Shown here piece by piece: positions 26,550 through 34,649 of a stretch of DNA of 64,000 nt. Source of the stretch: Alphaproteobacteria bacterium. GTDB taxonomy: Bacteria; Pseudomonadota; Alphaproteobacteria; Micropepsales; Micropepsaceae. Within the stretch, counting starts at the first letter, position 1, and every line of letters begins with the position of its first letter. The notes under the pieces are model-generated. The model did no database searches and had not been told where the DNA came from. It saw only the letters and a program-made list of their open reading frames with translations. A program made the translations under genes and the position numbers. The stretch spans positions 62,001-126,000 of the forward strand of contig JAJPHG010000013.1 in assembly GCA_021325375.1 (NCBI GenBank). The letters run 5' to 3'.

Positions 26550-27452
26550 CTATCCTTCCGGCCACAGCCATGCGGCGCCGCGGACGCCGCTGGAATCGCC
26601 GTGGCGGTTCTTGACGATCAGCGTCGGGCCCTGTGGGGAGAAGGCGTGGGCCTCCACGCGGGCGGGCAGCTCGCGGTAAAGGATATCCATCTTCGACAAC
26701 CCGCCGCCGATCACGATGGCGTCGGGGTCCAAGACGTTGACCACGCTCGCGATGGCGCGCGCGAAGCGGTCGAGATAGAGGTCGAGGAATGCCTTCGCCT
26801 CCGCATCGCCGCGTTCGGCTTCGAGCGCGATGTCGGTCGCCACGAGGTCGCGGCCCGTGCGCTGCTTGAATTGCGCGGCAAGCGCGGGGCCGCTGCACCA
26901 GGCTTCGATGCATCCGCTGCGGCCGCAATAGCAGGTTGGCGGCGCCGTCACCTCGTCGCCGCGCGGAGCGGGCAGGGGATTGTGTCCCCATTCGCCCGCG
27001 ATGGCATGCGCGCCGACGAGGACGCGTCCCCCGACACAGATGCCGCCGCCGACGCCGGTCCCGGCGATGATGCCGAAGACGATCTCGCGACCGCTTGCTG
27101 CGCCGTCGGTCGCTTCCGACAGTGCGAAGCAATTCGCGTCGTTGGCGACGCGCACCTCGCGCTCCAGCGCCGCGCCCAGATCCTTGTCGAGCGGATGGCC
27201 GATGAGGCGCGTCGCGTTGGCGTTCTTCACAAGACCGGTGGCGGGGCTGATCGTCCCGGGAATGGCGACGCCGACCGTCGCGCGCTTGCCGAGATCGTTT
27301 TCGACGCCGAGCACGAGATCGCGCATCGTGCGGACCACCTCGCCATAGTCGTGCCTAGGCGTCGCCACGCGGCGGCGGGCGAGTTCCTCGCCATGCGTGC
27401 CCAGCGCGATGATCTCCGTCTTGGTCCCGCCCAGGTCGATCCCGATGCGCAT
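26550..27452 (-). CDS. ROK family sugar kinase (fructokinase-like)
   Basis: A 300-residue ROK kinase with the phosphate-1 motif MRIGIDLGGTKTEI, the active-site Asp region NDANCFALSE, GTGVGGGICV and the ROK zinc motif CYCGRSGCIEAWCSG. It should phosphorylate a hexose such as fructose or glucose in the cytosol; the substrate is not determinable. The start ATG at 27452 overlaps the upstream HAD gene stop (TGATG), so the two are coupled. Confidence 0.92.
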   Translation of the reverse strand: MRIGIDLGGTKTEIIALGTHGEELARRRVATPRHDYGEVVRTMRDLVLGVENDLGKRATVGVAIPGTISPATGLVKNANATRLIGHPLDKDLGAALEREVRVANDANCFALSEATDGAASGREIVFGIIAGTGVGGGICVGGRVLVGAHAIAGEWGHNPLPAPRGDEVTAPPTCYCGRSGCIEAWCSGPALAAQFKQRTGRDLVATDIALEAERGDAEAKAFLDLYLDRFARAIASVVNVLDPDAIVIGGGLSKMDILYRELPARVEAHAFSPQGPTLIVKNRHGDSSGVRGAAWLWPEG

Positions 27453-28108
27453 CAATACCCGGCCCTGTTCAGTTGTTCCTCGATGAACGCGCCCGCGGCG
27501 CGCCAATCCTCGGCATAGAGATGGGCTTGCGCGCAAGGGGCAAGCAGCGGCTTCAACCGTTCGTCGCCGATCAGGTGGATGCGGATGACGTCCGGCGCCG
27601 CCTCCGCGCTGGAGACGAGATGCTGCGGAATGTCGTCGATGAAGAAGGTGGGTGCCGAGGCGCGGCCGGCGAGCGCCTTTACCGCCGGACCTTTCGGGCC
27701 ACTATTGGCGACGAGGGGAAAGTCGAAGCCGAGCGCGGCGAGGTTGCGCGTGCGCGCGACCGCCTGATTCGGGGTGATGTTGGTCAGCACGACGATCCTG
27801 GCCCGGGCAACCAAAGCGTCGAGCACATCCTGGGCGGCCTCGACCGGCTCCAGCCAGTCGAGGTCGGCGCGGAATTCGTCCAGCAGGGCGGTGACCTCGA
27901 CGTCGAGAATCGCGGTTCGGTCGTCCTGCCGCCTGACGTTGCCGTGGAGGCGATAGCTGCTCAGGTCCAGGAACAGGTCCCGGCGCCGCAGGAACCGGTC
28001 GAAGCCGTCGACGAAGCGCAGGAGCACCTCGTCGGCGTCGACGATGACAAGCGGCTGGCCCGGCCATACAAGCGCCAGCGCGGCGCCCAGGCTGAAAGCC
28101 TCGCTCAT
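27452..28108 (-). CDS. HAD-like hydrolase
   Basis: A 218-residue protein with a haloacid-dehalogenase-like layout. VIVDADEVLLRFVDGFDRFL stands in place of the usual DxDxT loop, VVLTNITP is motif II, and FFIDDIPQHLVSS is motif IV. The first motif reads DADEV, so the second Asp is displaced and catalytic competence is uncertain. It is coupled to DUF3572 upstream (ATGA) and to the ROK kinase downstream. A sugar-phosphate phosphatase role would fit the neighbour but is not shown. Confidence 0.75.
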   Translation of the reverse strand: MSEAFSLGAALALVWPGQPLVIVDADEVLLRFVDGFDRFLRRRDLFLDLSSYRLHGNVRRQDDRTAILDVEVTALLDEFRADLDWLEPVEAAQDVLDALVARARIVVLTNITPNQAVARTRNLAALGFDFPLVANSGPKGPAVKALAGRASAPTFFIDDIPQHLVSSAEAAPDVIRIHLIGDERLKPLLAPCAQAHLYAEDWRAAGAFIEEQLNRAGY

Positions 28109-28383
28109 GCGGCGCCCGAGAGCACGTGCCGCGCCATGTGGACGGCGCGCACATCGATTTCGGCGCCATCGCAGAAACCGACCAGAAGCTCTTCATCCGA
28201 CAGCAGAAAATCCAATACCGACACCAGGAAATCCCGCTCGTCGGCGCGCTCGCGCAGGGAGTCGCGCGAGGCCCCGGTCAAGTCCACGAAACGGTCCATG
28301 GCAGGCTCCGAACCGGCCAGAAAGGCGAGCGCCTCGAGCGCCAGCGTCGCCGCCCGGTCGGCCGTCATGGGGCCGCGCGTCAT
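28105..28383 (-). CDS. DUF3572 family protein
   Basis: A 92-residue protein of the alphaproteobacterial DUF3572 family (ALEALAFLAGSEPAMDRFVDLTG; FLVSVLDFLLSDEELLVGFCD). The function is unknown. The gene heads a minus-strand string that runs without large gaps through HAD, ROK, antitoxin, toxin and dinB. ATG at 28383 is used; a GTG at 28395 is an alternative. A CtrA-like box lies about 60 bp upstream, between this gene and divK. Confidence 0.85.
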   Translation of the reverse strand: MTRGPMTADRAATLALEALAFLAGSEPAMDRFVDLTGASRDSLRERADERDFLVSVLDFLLSDEELLVGFCDGAEIDVRAVHMARHVLSGAA

Positions 28384-28442
28384 CCGGTCTTTCACTTATG
28401 TGCACCCCCACTCCAAAGGCTTCGGCAGAGCGTAACGCTTCC

Positions 28443-28458
28443 TTAGGCCGGGATTAAC
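28443..28458. promoter_or_regulatory. CtrA-like box in the DUF3572/divK divergent region
   Basis: TTAG-GCCGGGA-TTAAC matches the CtrA consensus TTAA-N7-TTAA in seven of eight core bases with exact spacing. CtrA activation of divK is known in Caulobacter, which makes a functional site plausible. The box could also serve the divergent DUF3572 operon. Confidence 0.65.
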
Positions 28459-28609
28459 CGTGGCGGTATCAAAATGCAGAGAAATCGCAGCCCTCGATGC
28501 CGCCAACGTCAAGGGAGCGTTAAGACATAACCTCTAATACTTGCAGCCACGAGACCGGGCAAAACACACACCCGGTCGGAATCAGGCGGGCGCGTTGGAG
28601 AATCGATCG

Positions 28610-28984
28610 ATGGATGCGAAGACGAAGACCGTTCTGATCGTGGAGGACAACGAGCTGAACATGAAGCTCTTCCACGACCTTCTGGACGCACACGGCTACA
28701 ACATCCTGCAGACCAAGGACGGCATGGAGGCGCTCGACATCGCGCGCGAGCACCGCCCCGACCTGATCCTGATGGACATCCAGCTTCCGGAGGTTTCGGG
28801 ACTGGAGGTCACCAAATGGCTCAAGGAAGATGATTCGCTGAAGTCGATCCCCGTGGTCGCCGTCACCGCCTTCGCCATGAAGGGCGACGAAGAGGTGATC
28901 CGCCAGGGCGGCTGCGAGGCCTACATCTCCAAGCCGATCTCCGTCACCAGTTTCCTCGACACCGTGCGCCGCTTCATCGGCTAG
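28610..28984 (+). CDS. divK: Single-domain response regulator DivK
   Basis: A 124-residue CheY-like receiver of the DivK cell-cycle family. It is phosphorylated by PleC/DivJ-type kinases and feeds back on CtrA activity. Phosphoacceptor Asp56 lies in [10 protein letters not shown], with acidic pocket EDN at 12-14 and Lys108 in SKPIS. The [16 protein letters not shown] helix is characteristic of DivK. The ATG at 28610 is used. It is followed by pleD after 21 bp, the same order as in Caulobacter. Confidence 0.96.
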   Translation: MDAKTKTVLIVEDNELNMKLFHDLLDAHGYNILQTKDGMEALDIAREHRPDLILMDIQLPEVSGLEVTKWLKEDDSLKSIPVVAVTAFAMKGDEEVIRQGGCEAYISKPISVTSFLDTVRRFIG

Positions 28985-29005
28985 CGCCACAACGGCAGGC
29001 AGGTC

Positions 29006-30376
29006 ATGACCGCCCGGGTCCTCGTCGTCGATGACATCCTCTCGAACGTCAAGCTGCTCGAAGCCAAGCTGAGCGCCGAGTATTTCGAGGTCGCCAGCGC
29101 CTTCAACGGCGCCGACGCGCTCGCCCGCATGGACGAGCACATCCCCGACATCGTCCTGCTTGACGTGATGATGCCGGGCATGGACGGGTTCGAGGTCTGC
29201 CGCCGCATCAAAGCCAATCCCAAGACCGCCCATGTCCCCGTGGTGATGGTCACCGCGCTCGACCAGCCGAGCGATCGTGTCGCGGGCCTCGACGCCGGCG
29301 CCGACGACTTCCTGACCAAGCCGGTGGACGACGCAGCCTTGTTCGCGCGCGTACGCAGCCTCGTGCGCCTCAAGATGATGACCGACGAGCTGCGCATGCG
29401 CGAGACGACGGGACAGAGCATGGGCCTGCTCGATCCGACCGACCAGCTCCAGGACGCCAATCCGGCGGGTCGCATCCTGATCATCGAGGACCGCCCGGAA
29501 TCCGTCGCCTGGTTCGCGGGCGCGCTTCAGCCCAACCACGAGCTTTCCTCCGTCGACACGTTCGAGGAGGCGCTGGTGCGCGTGCGCGGCGGCGACTACG
29601 ACCTGATCATCGTCAGCCTCGGCATGCGCGGCTTCGACGGGCTGAGGCTCTGCTCGCAGCTGCGCTCGATCCCCGAGGCGCGCAACGTGCCGATCCTGGT
29701 GGTGGTGAGCGACGGCGACCGCCGCAAGCTCACCCAGGCGCTGGAGATGGGCGTCAACGACTATCTGACGCGGCCGGTCGACCGCAACGAGCTCGTCGCG
29801 CGCGTGCGCACGCAATTGCGCAAGAAACGCTATGCCGATCGGTTGCGCCGCAACGTGCAGCTTTCCCTGGAAATGGCGATCACCGACCAGCTCACCGGAC
29901 TGCACAATCGCCGCTACATGGCGAGCCATCTCGACAATCTGATGGCGCATGCGGCCAGTACCGGAAAGCCGCTCGCCTTCGTCATCATGGACATCGACTA
30001 CTTCAAGTCGGTCAACGACAATCACGGCCACGACATCGGCGACGAGGTGCTGCGCGAGTTCGCCAAGCGCATCGGCGCCAATATCCGCGGCATCGATCTC
30101 GCCTGCCGCTATGGCGGCGAGGAGTTCGTCGTGGTTATGCCCGAGACCGACGCCGCCTTCGCCTTCACCGTCGCCGAGCGCCTGCGAAAGAGCATCGAGA
30201 CCACGCCCTTCGACATCTCCCGCCAGCCCGGCAAGCTCAGCCTGACCATCTCCATCGGCATAGCGGCGTCCGAAGGGCCCGACGACACGTCCGAGGCGCT
30301 GCTGCGCCGCGCCGACCAGGCCCTTTACAGCGCCAAGCGCAACGGCCGCAACCGCGTCGTGGCCGACGCGGCGTGA
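29006..30376 (+). CDS. pleD: Diguanylate cyclase response regulator PleD
   Basis: A 456-residue REC-REC-GGDEF protein that makes cyclic di-GMP when phosphorylated and drives the motile-to-sessile transition. The first receiver holds phosphoacceptor Asp53 (LLDVMMPGMDG). The second receiver has VSLGMRG at the equivalent site and lacks the Asp, as expected for the adaptor domain. The cyclase motif GGEEF at 370-374 is intact, and the allosteric inhibition site RGID (361-364) is present, so product inhibition should operate. It directly follows divK. Confidence 0.97.
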   Translation: MTARVLVVDDILSNVKLLEAKLSAEYFEVASAFNGADALARMDEHIPDIVLLDVMMPGMDGFEVCRRIKANPKTAHVPVVMVTALDQPSDRVAGLDAGADDFLTKPVDDAALFARVRSLVRLKMMTDELRMRETTGQSMGLLDPTDQLQDANPAGRILIIEDRPESVAWFAGALQPNHELSSVDTFEEALVRVRGGDYDLIIVSLGMRGFDGLRLCSQLRSIPEARNVPILVVVSDGDRRKLTQALEMGVNDYLTRPVDRNELVARVRTQLRKKRYADRLRRNVQLSLEMAITDQLTGLHNRRYMASHLDNLMAHAASTGKPLAFVIMDIDYFKSVNDNHGHDIGDEVLREFAKRIGANIRGIDLACRYGGEEFVVVMPETDAAFAFTVAERLRKSIETTPFDISRQPGKLSLTISIGIAASEGPDDTSEALLRRADQALYSAKRNGRNRVVADAA

Positions 30377-30377
30377 G

Positions 30378-31559
30378 ATGCTCTATACCCGCTTCGCGCT
30401 CGGCGCCGGCGTGCTGTTCGCGATTTTCGAGGTCTTCTATTTCCGCTCCGGCCATTTCCCCTATGACGGGCTGAACTACGTCGTCGGCTGGGATTTCGTG
30501 AACTCCTGGATGGGCGGCCGCGCCGCGCTGCATGGCGGCCTTCAGACCTATTTCGAGGTCCATCGCTACAACGCCGAGATCCACCGTCTCTTCGCCGCGA
30601 ACGTTCCGTTCCACAACTGGTCCTATCCGCCGCATATCCTGCTGCTGCTGTGGCCGTTCGGGCTGTTTCCCTATCTCGCGAGCTACGCGCTCTGGCTCGT
30701 CGCGGGGCTCGGCGTCTATCTGTGGGCGGCCAGCGGACCCAAGTTCGATCGCGAGCTTCTCCTGTTCCTCGCGCTGTCGCCCGTGGCGATGGTGCTCGTG
30801 CTCACCGGTCAGAACGGCTTTTTCACCGGCGCGCTGCTGCTCGGCGTGCTCGCGCAGTGGGACAGACGTCCGGCGCTCGCGGGGATCATGCTGGGCCTGC
30901 TCAGCGTGAAGCCGCAGCTCGTCCTGTTGATGCCGCTGGTGCTGATGATGACGGGGCGCTGGCGCTGCCTCGCCGTCGCCGCGGCGACGGCGGCCGCGAT
31001 GGTGGTGCTGACCACGGGTCTCTATGGAAGCGCGGTCTGGCACGGCTACCTGGCCGAAGCGGTGCCGTTCCAGAACGTCGTGATGACCAGGGGCACCGGC
31101 CTGATGCTGGGCATGATGCCGACCGCCTTCATCAACGCACGCCTGATGGGCGCGCCGGACGCCGTTGCCTGGGCATTGCAGGCGGTGACGTCGGCGATTG
31201 CGCTCACGGCCGTGATATGGACGTTCCGCAAGCGCCGCGATCCCATGCTCTCCAACGCGATGCTGCTCGCGGCGTCGCTGCTGGTCGTGCCCTACAGCTT
31301 CAACTACGATATGGCGGCGCTGATCGCCGTTCTGGCGCAGATGAGGCTTCGGCCGGACAACACGCGCATCGACACCGCGCTGATCCTGATCGTGTGGATG
31401 CTGCCCCTGGTGATGATGCTCGGCTTCTTCGTGAAGCTCGCGGGCTCGGCTCTGGTTCTGCTCGTGCTCATGAACAGGTTGTTCGAGCGGATGAAGCAGG
31501 AAGACGCGGTGCCTACATACACGATCAAACTGTCATCCCCGGCGAGCATCGACGCGTGA
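30378..31559 (+). CDS. GT87/DUF2029 family membrane glycosyltransferase
   Basis: A 393-residue polytopic protein with about nine hydrophobic segments. An early periplasmic-loop Asp (YVVGWDFVNSWMGGRAAL) matches GT87 (DUF2029) enzymes that transfer sugars from polyprenyl-phosphate donors outside the inner membrane. WSYPPHILLLLWPFG and LLSVKPQLVLLMPL are further family-like segments. The acceptor is unknown. It starts 1 bp after the pleD stop. The last residues (KLSSPASIDA) and the stop are encoded by the left arm of an R2 palindromic repeat, so the C-terminus has probably been altered by the repeat. Confidence 0.85.
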   Translation: MLYTRFALGAGVLFAIFEVFYFRSGHFPYDGLNYVVGWDFVNSWMGGRAALHGGLQTYFEVHRYNAEIHRLFAANVPFHNWSYPPHILLLLWPFGLFPYLASYALWLVAGLGVYLWAASGPKFDRELLLFLALSPVAMVLVLTGQNGFFTGALLLGVLAQWDRRPALAGIMLGLLSVKPQLVLLMPLVLMMTGRWRCLAVAAATAAAMVVLTTGLYGSAVWHGYLAEAVPFQNVVMTRGTGLMLGMMPTAFINARLMGAPDAVAWALQAVTSAIALTAVIWTFRKRRDPMLSNAMLLAASLLVVPYSFNYDMAALIAVLAQMRLRPDNTRIDTALILIVWMLPLVMMLGFFVKLAGSALVLLVLMNRLFERMKQEDAVPTYTIKLSSPASIDA

Positions 31560-31669
31560 GCGTCGATGTGAGGGAAGGGGACCCAGGTGGACAGAATTGT
31601 CTTGCTCTTTCCACCTGGGTCCCCTCCCCCTCGCATTGCTGTCGCAATGCGAGGCCGGGGATGACAGTT
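31528..31669. repeat. Cloverleaf palindromic repeat, family R2, copy c
   Basis: The outer 16-bp perfect inverted repeat is 31528-31543 / 31654-31669 (AACTGTCATCCCCGGC). The inner hairpins are 31547-31568 (9-bp stem, GTGA loop), 31576-31590 / 31611-31625 (15-bp stem, 20-nt loop) and 31629-31654 (11-bp stem, TGTC loop). The middle stem GGGACCCAGGTG is shared with copy a. Both side stems differ in sequence from copy a but are perfectly paired. Confidence 0.93.
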
Positions 31670-31698
31670 GGGCCTGGAAAAGTGTTATCCTCCCACCC

Positions 31699-32358
31699 AT
31701 GCAGATCGACGTCGTCTCCGATACCGTTTGTCCCTGGTGCTTCATCGGCAAGCGCCGCCTCGCGCGCGCGCTGGAGATGCGGCCCGAGGTCGAGTTCGAC
31801 GTCCATTGGCGGCCCTACCTGCTCGACCCGAAAGTGCCGCGTAGCGGGTTGGACCGGCGGGCCTATATGAAGGCCAAGTTCGGCGACGGCCCCAATGTCC
31901 AGGCGATGAGCGAGGCGTTGCGCAGCACAGGCCTGGAAGAGGGGATCGCGTTCGCCTTCGACCAGATCGAGCGGCGGCCCAATACGTTGGATTCCCACCG
32001 CCTGATCCGCTGGGCCGGCGCTGTCGGGATGCAGGATGCCGCGGTCGAGCGGCTGTTCGCGGCGTACTTCCTCGAAGGCCGCGACATCGGCGACGCGGCG
32101 GTGCTCGAATATCTCGCGGCCGATGTCGGGATGGACTCGCTTCAGGTCGCCGAACTTCTCAGCGACGACACCGACCTCGCCGCGGTCGAGCGCGAGGCCA
32201 AGCTCGCGGGCGAGATGGGGATCACGGGCGTGCCGACCTTCATCTTCGCCAATCGTTTCGCGCTTTCCGGCGCGCGCGAGCCCGAGGTGCTCCTGCGCGT
32301 GATCGACAAGGCGCTGGAGGAAGAAGCGGGCGGCGAGGACGAAGCCGTCAGCGGCTGA
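31699..32358 (+). CDS. DsbA family oxidoreductase (FrnE-like)
   Basis: A 219-residue cytosolic DsbA-like thioredoxin-fold protein of the FrnE/2-hydroxychromene-2-carboxylate isomerase-like group. The redox motif CPWC is at 11-14, the cis-proline segment TGVPTFIF is near the end, and a helical insertion lies between. No signal peptide is present. It may act in oxidative-stress protection, as reported for FrnE homologs. The ATG at 31699 was chosen because the first beta strand (MQIDVVSDTV) begins there and the preceding frame lies in the R2 repeat. Confidence 0.9.
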   Translation: MQIDVVSDTVCPWCFIGKRRLARALEMRPEVEFDVHWRPYLLDPKVPRSGLDRRAYMKAKFGDGPNVQAMSEALRSTGLEEGIAFAFDQIERRPNTLDSHRLIRWAGAVGMQDAAVERLFAAYFLEGRDIGDAAVLEYLAADVGMDSLQVAELLSDDTDLAAVEREAKLAGEMGITGVPTFIFANRFALSGAREPEVLLRVIDKALEEEAGGEDEAVSG

Positions 32359-32740
32359 TCGGCACGACCAGGCTGTTGGTCTCCGCGATGATCTTCACCC
32401 GTATGGTGCCGTAGTTCGGCAGCCGCACATGCTTGAGAGCCGCGACCGGGAGCAGGGCCTGCACCACCGCCTCGTGCCGCCCGGGCGGACGCGCGACGAA
32501 CTCGACCTCCAGCGTGCTTGCTTCCGGCGCGGCAGGTTGGCGGACCCAGAGCCGCGGACGGTCCCAGCCACCGCTCTTGACCGCGCCGCTCGCGGAGATC
32601 ACCAGTTGGCGATGGACGATCGTCGCTTTCGCGTCATCCACGCGGAAGATGGGCCGCACGTCGCCTGCAAAGGACGGCACGGCGGCCAGCACTGCCGCGA
32701 CGACAACAAAGGGAAGGAGAAGGCTGCGCATTGCCTGCAT
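32348..32740 (-). CDS. Exported hypothetical protein
   Basis: A 130-residue protein with a signal peptide ([20 protein letters not shown]). The small mature part is rich in beta-strand patterns ([37 protein letters not shown]). I do not recognise a family. The ATG at 32740 is used because the signal peptide follows. It converges on the DsbA-like gene with an 11-bp overlap of 3' ends. Confidence 0.6.
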   Translation of the reverse strand: MQAMRSLLLPFVVVAAVLAAVPSFAGDVRPIFRVDDAKATIVHRQLVISASGAVKSGGWDRPRLWVRQPAAPEASTLEVEFVARPPGRHEAVVQALLPVAALKHVRLPNYGTIRVKIIAETNSLVVPISR

Positions 32741-32804
32741 GACGCTGTCTGCTAACGTCGCGGCTCTAGCCAGAGATTGCGGCGCAAATTGGATGGGAGC
32801 TCGC

Positions 32805-33923
32805 ATGGGTCCGTTGCAGGGAATTCGTATCGTGGAATTTGCCGGAATCGGGCCCGGTCCGTTCGCGGCCATGCTGTTCTCCGACATGGGCGCCGAGGTC
32901 GTGCGCGTCGACCGCAAGGGCGGACGCGTGCCGCCAAAGACCGAGATCTATTCGCGCGGCCGGGGTACCGTGCAGCTCGACATGAAAAAACCGCAAGCCG
33001 TGGAGGCCGCGCTGAAGCTGATCGAGCGCGCCGATGCGCTGATCGAGGGCTTCCGCCCGGGCGTGATGGAGCGGCTGGGCGTGGGACCGGATGTGTGCCT
33101 GAAGCGCAATCCCAAGCTCGTCTACGGCCGCATGACGGGCTGGGGCCAGACCGGGCCGCTCGCCAACGCAGCGGGCCATGACATCAACTACATCTCGCTC
33201 ACCGGAGCGCTGCATGCGATCGGAGGCGGGGACGGCAAGCCCGTGCCGCCGCTCAACCTCGTCGGCGATTTCGGCGGCGGCGCTCTCTATCTGGCGTTCG
33301 GCGTCGTCTGCGCGCTGCTGGAGGCGCAGCGCTCCGGCAGGGGGCAGGTGGTCGACGCCGCGATGACCGACGGCGCCGCGTCGCTGATGTCGATGTTCTA
33401 TGCGATGACGGCGATGGGCATCTGGAAGGACGCGCGCTCGTCGAACATGCTCGACGGCGGGGCGCATTTCTACGACACCTACGAGACCAAGGACGGCAAA
33501 TTCGTCTCCATCGGCTCCATCGAGCCGCAGTTCTACAAGGAGCTGATGGAGAAGACCGGCATCTCCGATCCGGCTTTCGCCGCCCAGATGGACCGCGACG
33601 CATGGCCCGCGCTCAAGCAGAAGCTCGCGGGCGTGATCAGGACCAAGACGCGCGACGAATGGGACGTCATCATGCAGGGCAGCGACGTCTGCTACGCGCC
33701 GGTGCTCTCCATCGCCGAAGCGCCCAAGCATCCGCACAACGCCGCGCGCAAGACCTTCATCGAGATCGACGGCGTCGTGCAGCCCGCCCCCGCGCCGCGC
33801 TTCAGCCGCACCATCGCCGAGGTGCAAGGGCCGCCGCGCGCGCCCGACAATGCGGGGACGCTGGCAGCGTGGGGTTTCTCGGAAGGCGACATCGCCGAGC
33901 TCGCTTCGGCGGGCGCGATCTAG
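32805..33923 (+). CDS. Family III CoA-transferase, alpha-methylacyl-CoA racemase-like
   Basis: A 372-residue CaiB/BaiF family protein closest in motif to alpha-methylacyl-CoA racemase: [60 protein letters not shown] and [13 protein letters not shown] with the catalytic-type His-Asp region. It would epimerise 2-methyl-branched acyl-CoA thioesters, allowing their beta-oxidation. The ATG at 32805, preceded by GGGAG, is used; another ATG 12 bp earlier is possible. The histidine phosphatase gene follows after 3 bp. Confidence 0.92.
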   Translation: MGPLQGIRIVEFAGIGPGPFAAMLFSDMGAEVVRVDRKGGRVPPKTEIYSRGRGTVQLDMKKPQAVEAALKLIERADALIEGFRPGVMERLGVGPDVCLKRNPKLVYGRMTGWGQTGPLANAAGHDINYISLTGALHAIGGGDGKPVPPLNLVGDFGGGALYLAFGVVCALLEAQRSGRGQVVDAAMTDGAASLMSMFYAMTAMGIWKDARSSNMLDGGAHFYDTYETKDGKFVSIGSIEPQFYKELMEKTGISDPAFAAQMDRDAWPALKQKLAGVIRTKTRDEWDVIMQGSDVCYAPVLSIAEAPKHPHNAARKTFIEIDGVVQPAPAPRFSRTIAEVQGPPRAPDNAGTLAAWGFSEGDIAELASAGAI

Positions 33924-33926
33924 AGG

Positions 33927-34649
33927 ATGGAGCGGCGTCTTCCCGGCACCGAGGCGCGGCGGCGCATCTACCTCATGCGCCATGGCCATGTGGACTATTT
34001 CGGAGACAAGTCCGACATCCATGCCGTCACGCTGACCTTGCGCGGCCGCAGCGAGGCGGAAGCGGCGGCGAAGGCGTTCGCGCATGTGCGTTTCGACCGC
34101 GCGGTCTGCTCGGGCCTGCCGCGCACGCGTGAGACGGCGCAGCTCGTGCTCGGCGGCGTGAGCGACGCGCCCGCGCTGGAGATCGACGCCGATCTCGTCG
34201 AGCTGCGCGGCGGCGCGCGGCCCGGTGTGAAGAGCCGCGCCGAGCTGATCCGCCTCATGAACTCCTATTTCGAGCGCGCGCACGAGCCGGGCGCGACCAA
34301 TCTCGAGGGCGGCGAGGTGTTCGAGGCTGCCCAGGCGCGCGCCGTCGCCGCGATCGAGCGTCTGCTCGCCGCGCCCGACTGGCACACCGCGCTGGTCGTC
34401 GCTCACGAGGGCATCAACCGGTTGATCCTGAGCTGGGCCTGCGGCGCGGGCCTGCGCGCCATGAGCGCGTTCGAGCAGGACACGGGCTGCGTCAACGTCA
34501 TCGATTTCGACCTCGGCGGCATCGGCAATGTCCGCCGCGCGCTGGTCAAGGCGGTCAACCTCACGCCCTACAACTACCTCAAGCACGGCATGAACCTGAC
34601 GAGCCTGGAGGCCATCATGCAGCGCGACGTGAAGGACGTGCCGGTTTAG
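33927..34649 (+). CDS. Histidine phosphatase family protein
   Basis: A 240-residue phosphoglycerate-mutase-like phosphatase with the catalytic motif YLMRHGHVDYF near residue 15, the Arg of GLPRTRETAQ and the second His in VVAHEGINRL. The substrate is unknown. It starts 3 bp after the racemase-like gene, so both are likely expressed together; a role in acyl-CoA metabolism is only contextual. Its 3' end overlaps the converging HAF-repeat gene by 4 bp. Confidence 0.9.
   Translation: MERRLPGTEARRRIYLMRHGHVDYFGDKSDIHAVTLTLRGRSEAEAAAKAFAHVRFDRAVCSGLPRTRETAQLVLGGVSDAPALEIDADLVELRGGARPGVKSRAELIRLMNSYFERAHEPGATNLEGGEVFEAAQARAVAAIERLLAAPDWHTALVVAHEGINRLILSWACGAGLRAMSAFEQDTGCVNVIDFDLGGIGNVRRALVKAVNLTPYNYLKHGMNLTSLEAIMQRDVKDVPV

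Noticed and set aside
26528..26560. SOS (LexA) box for the antitoxin-toxin-dinB genes
   Set aside because: No GAAC-N7-GAAC or close variant is present in the 21-bp gap before the antitoxin.
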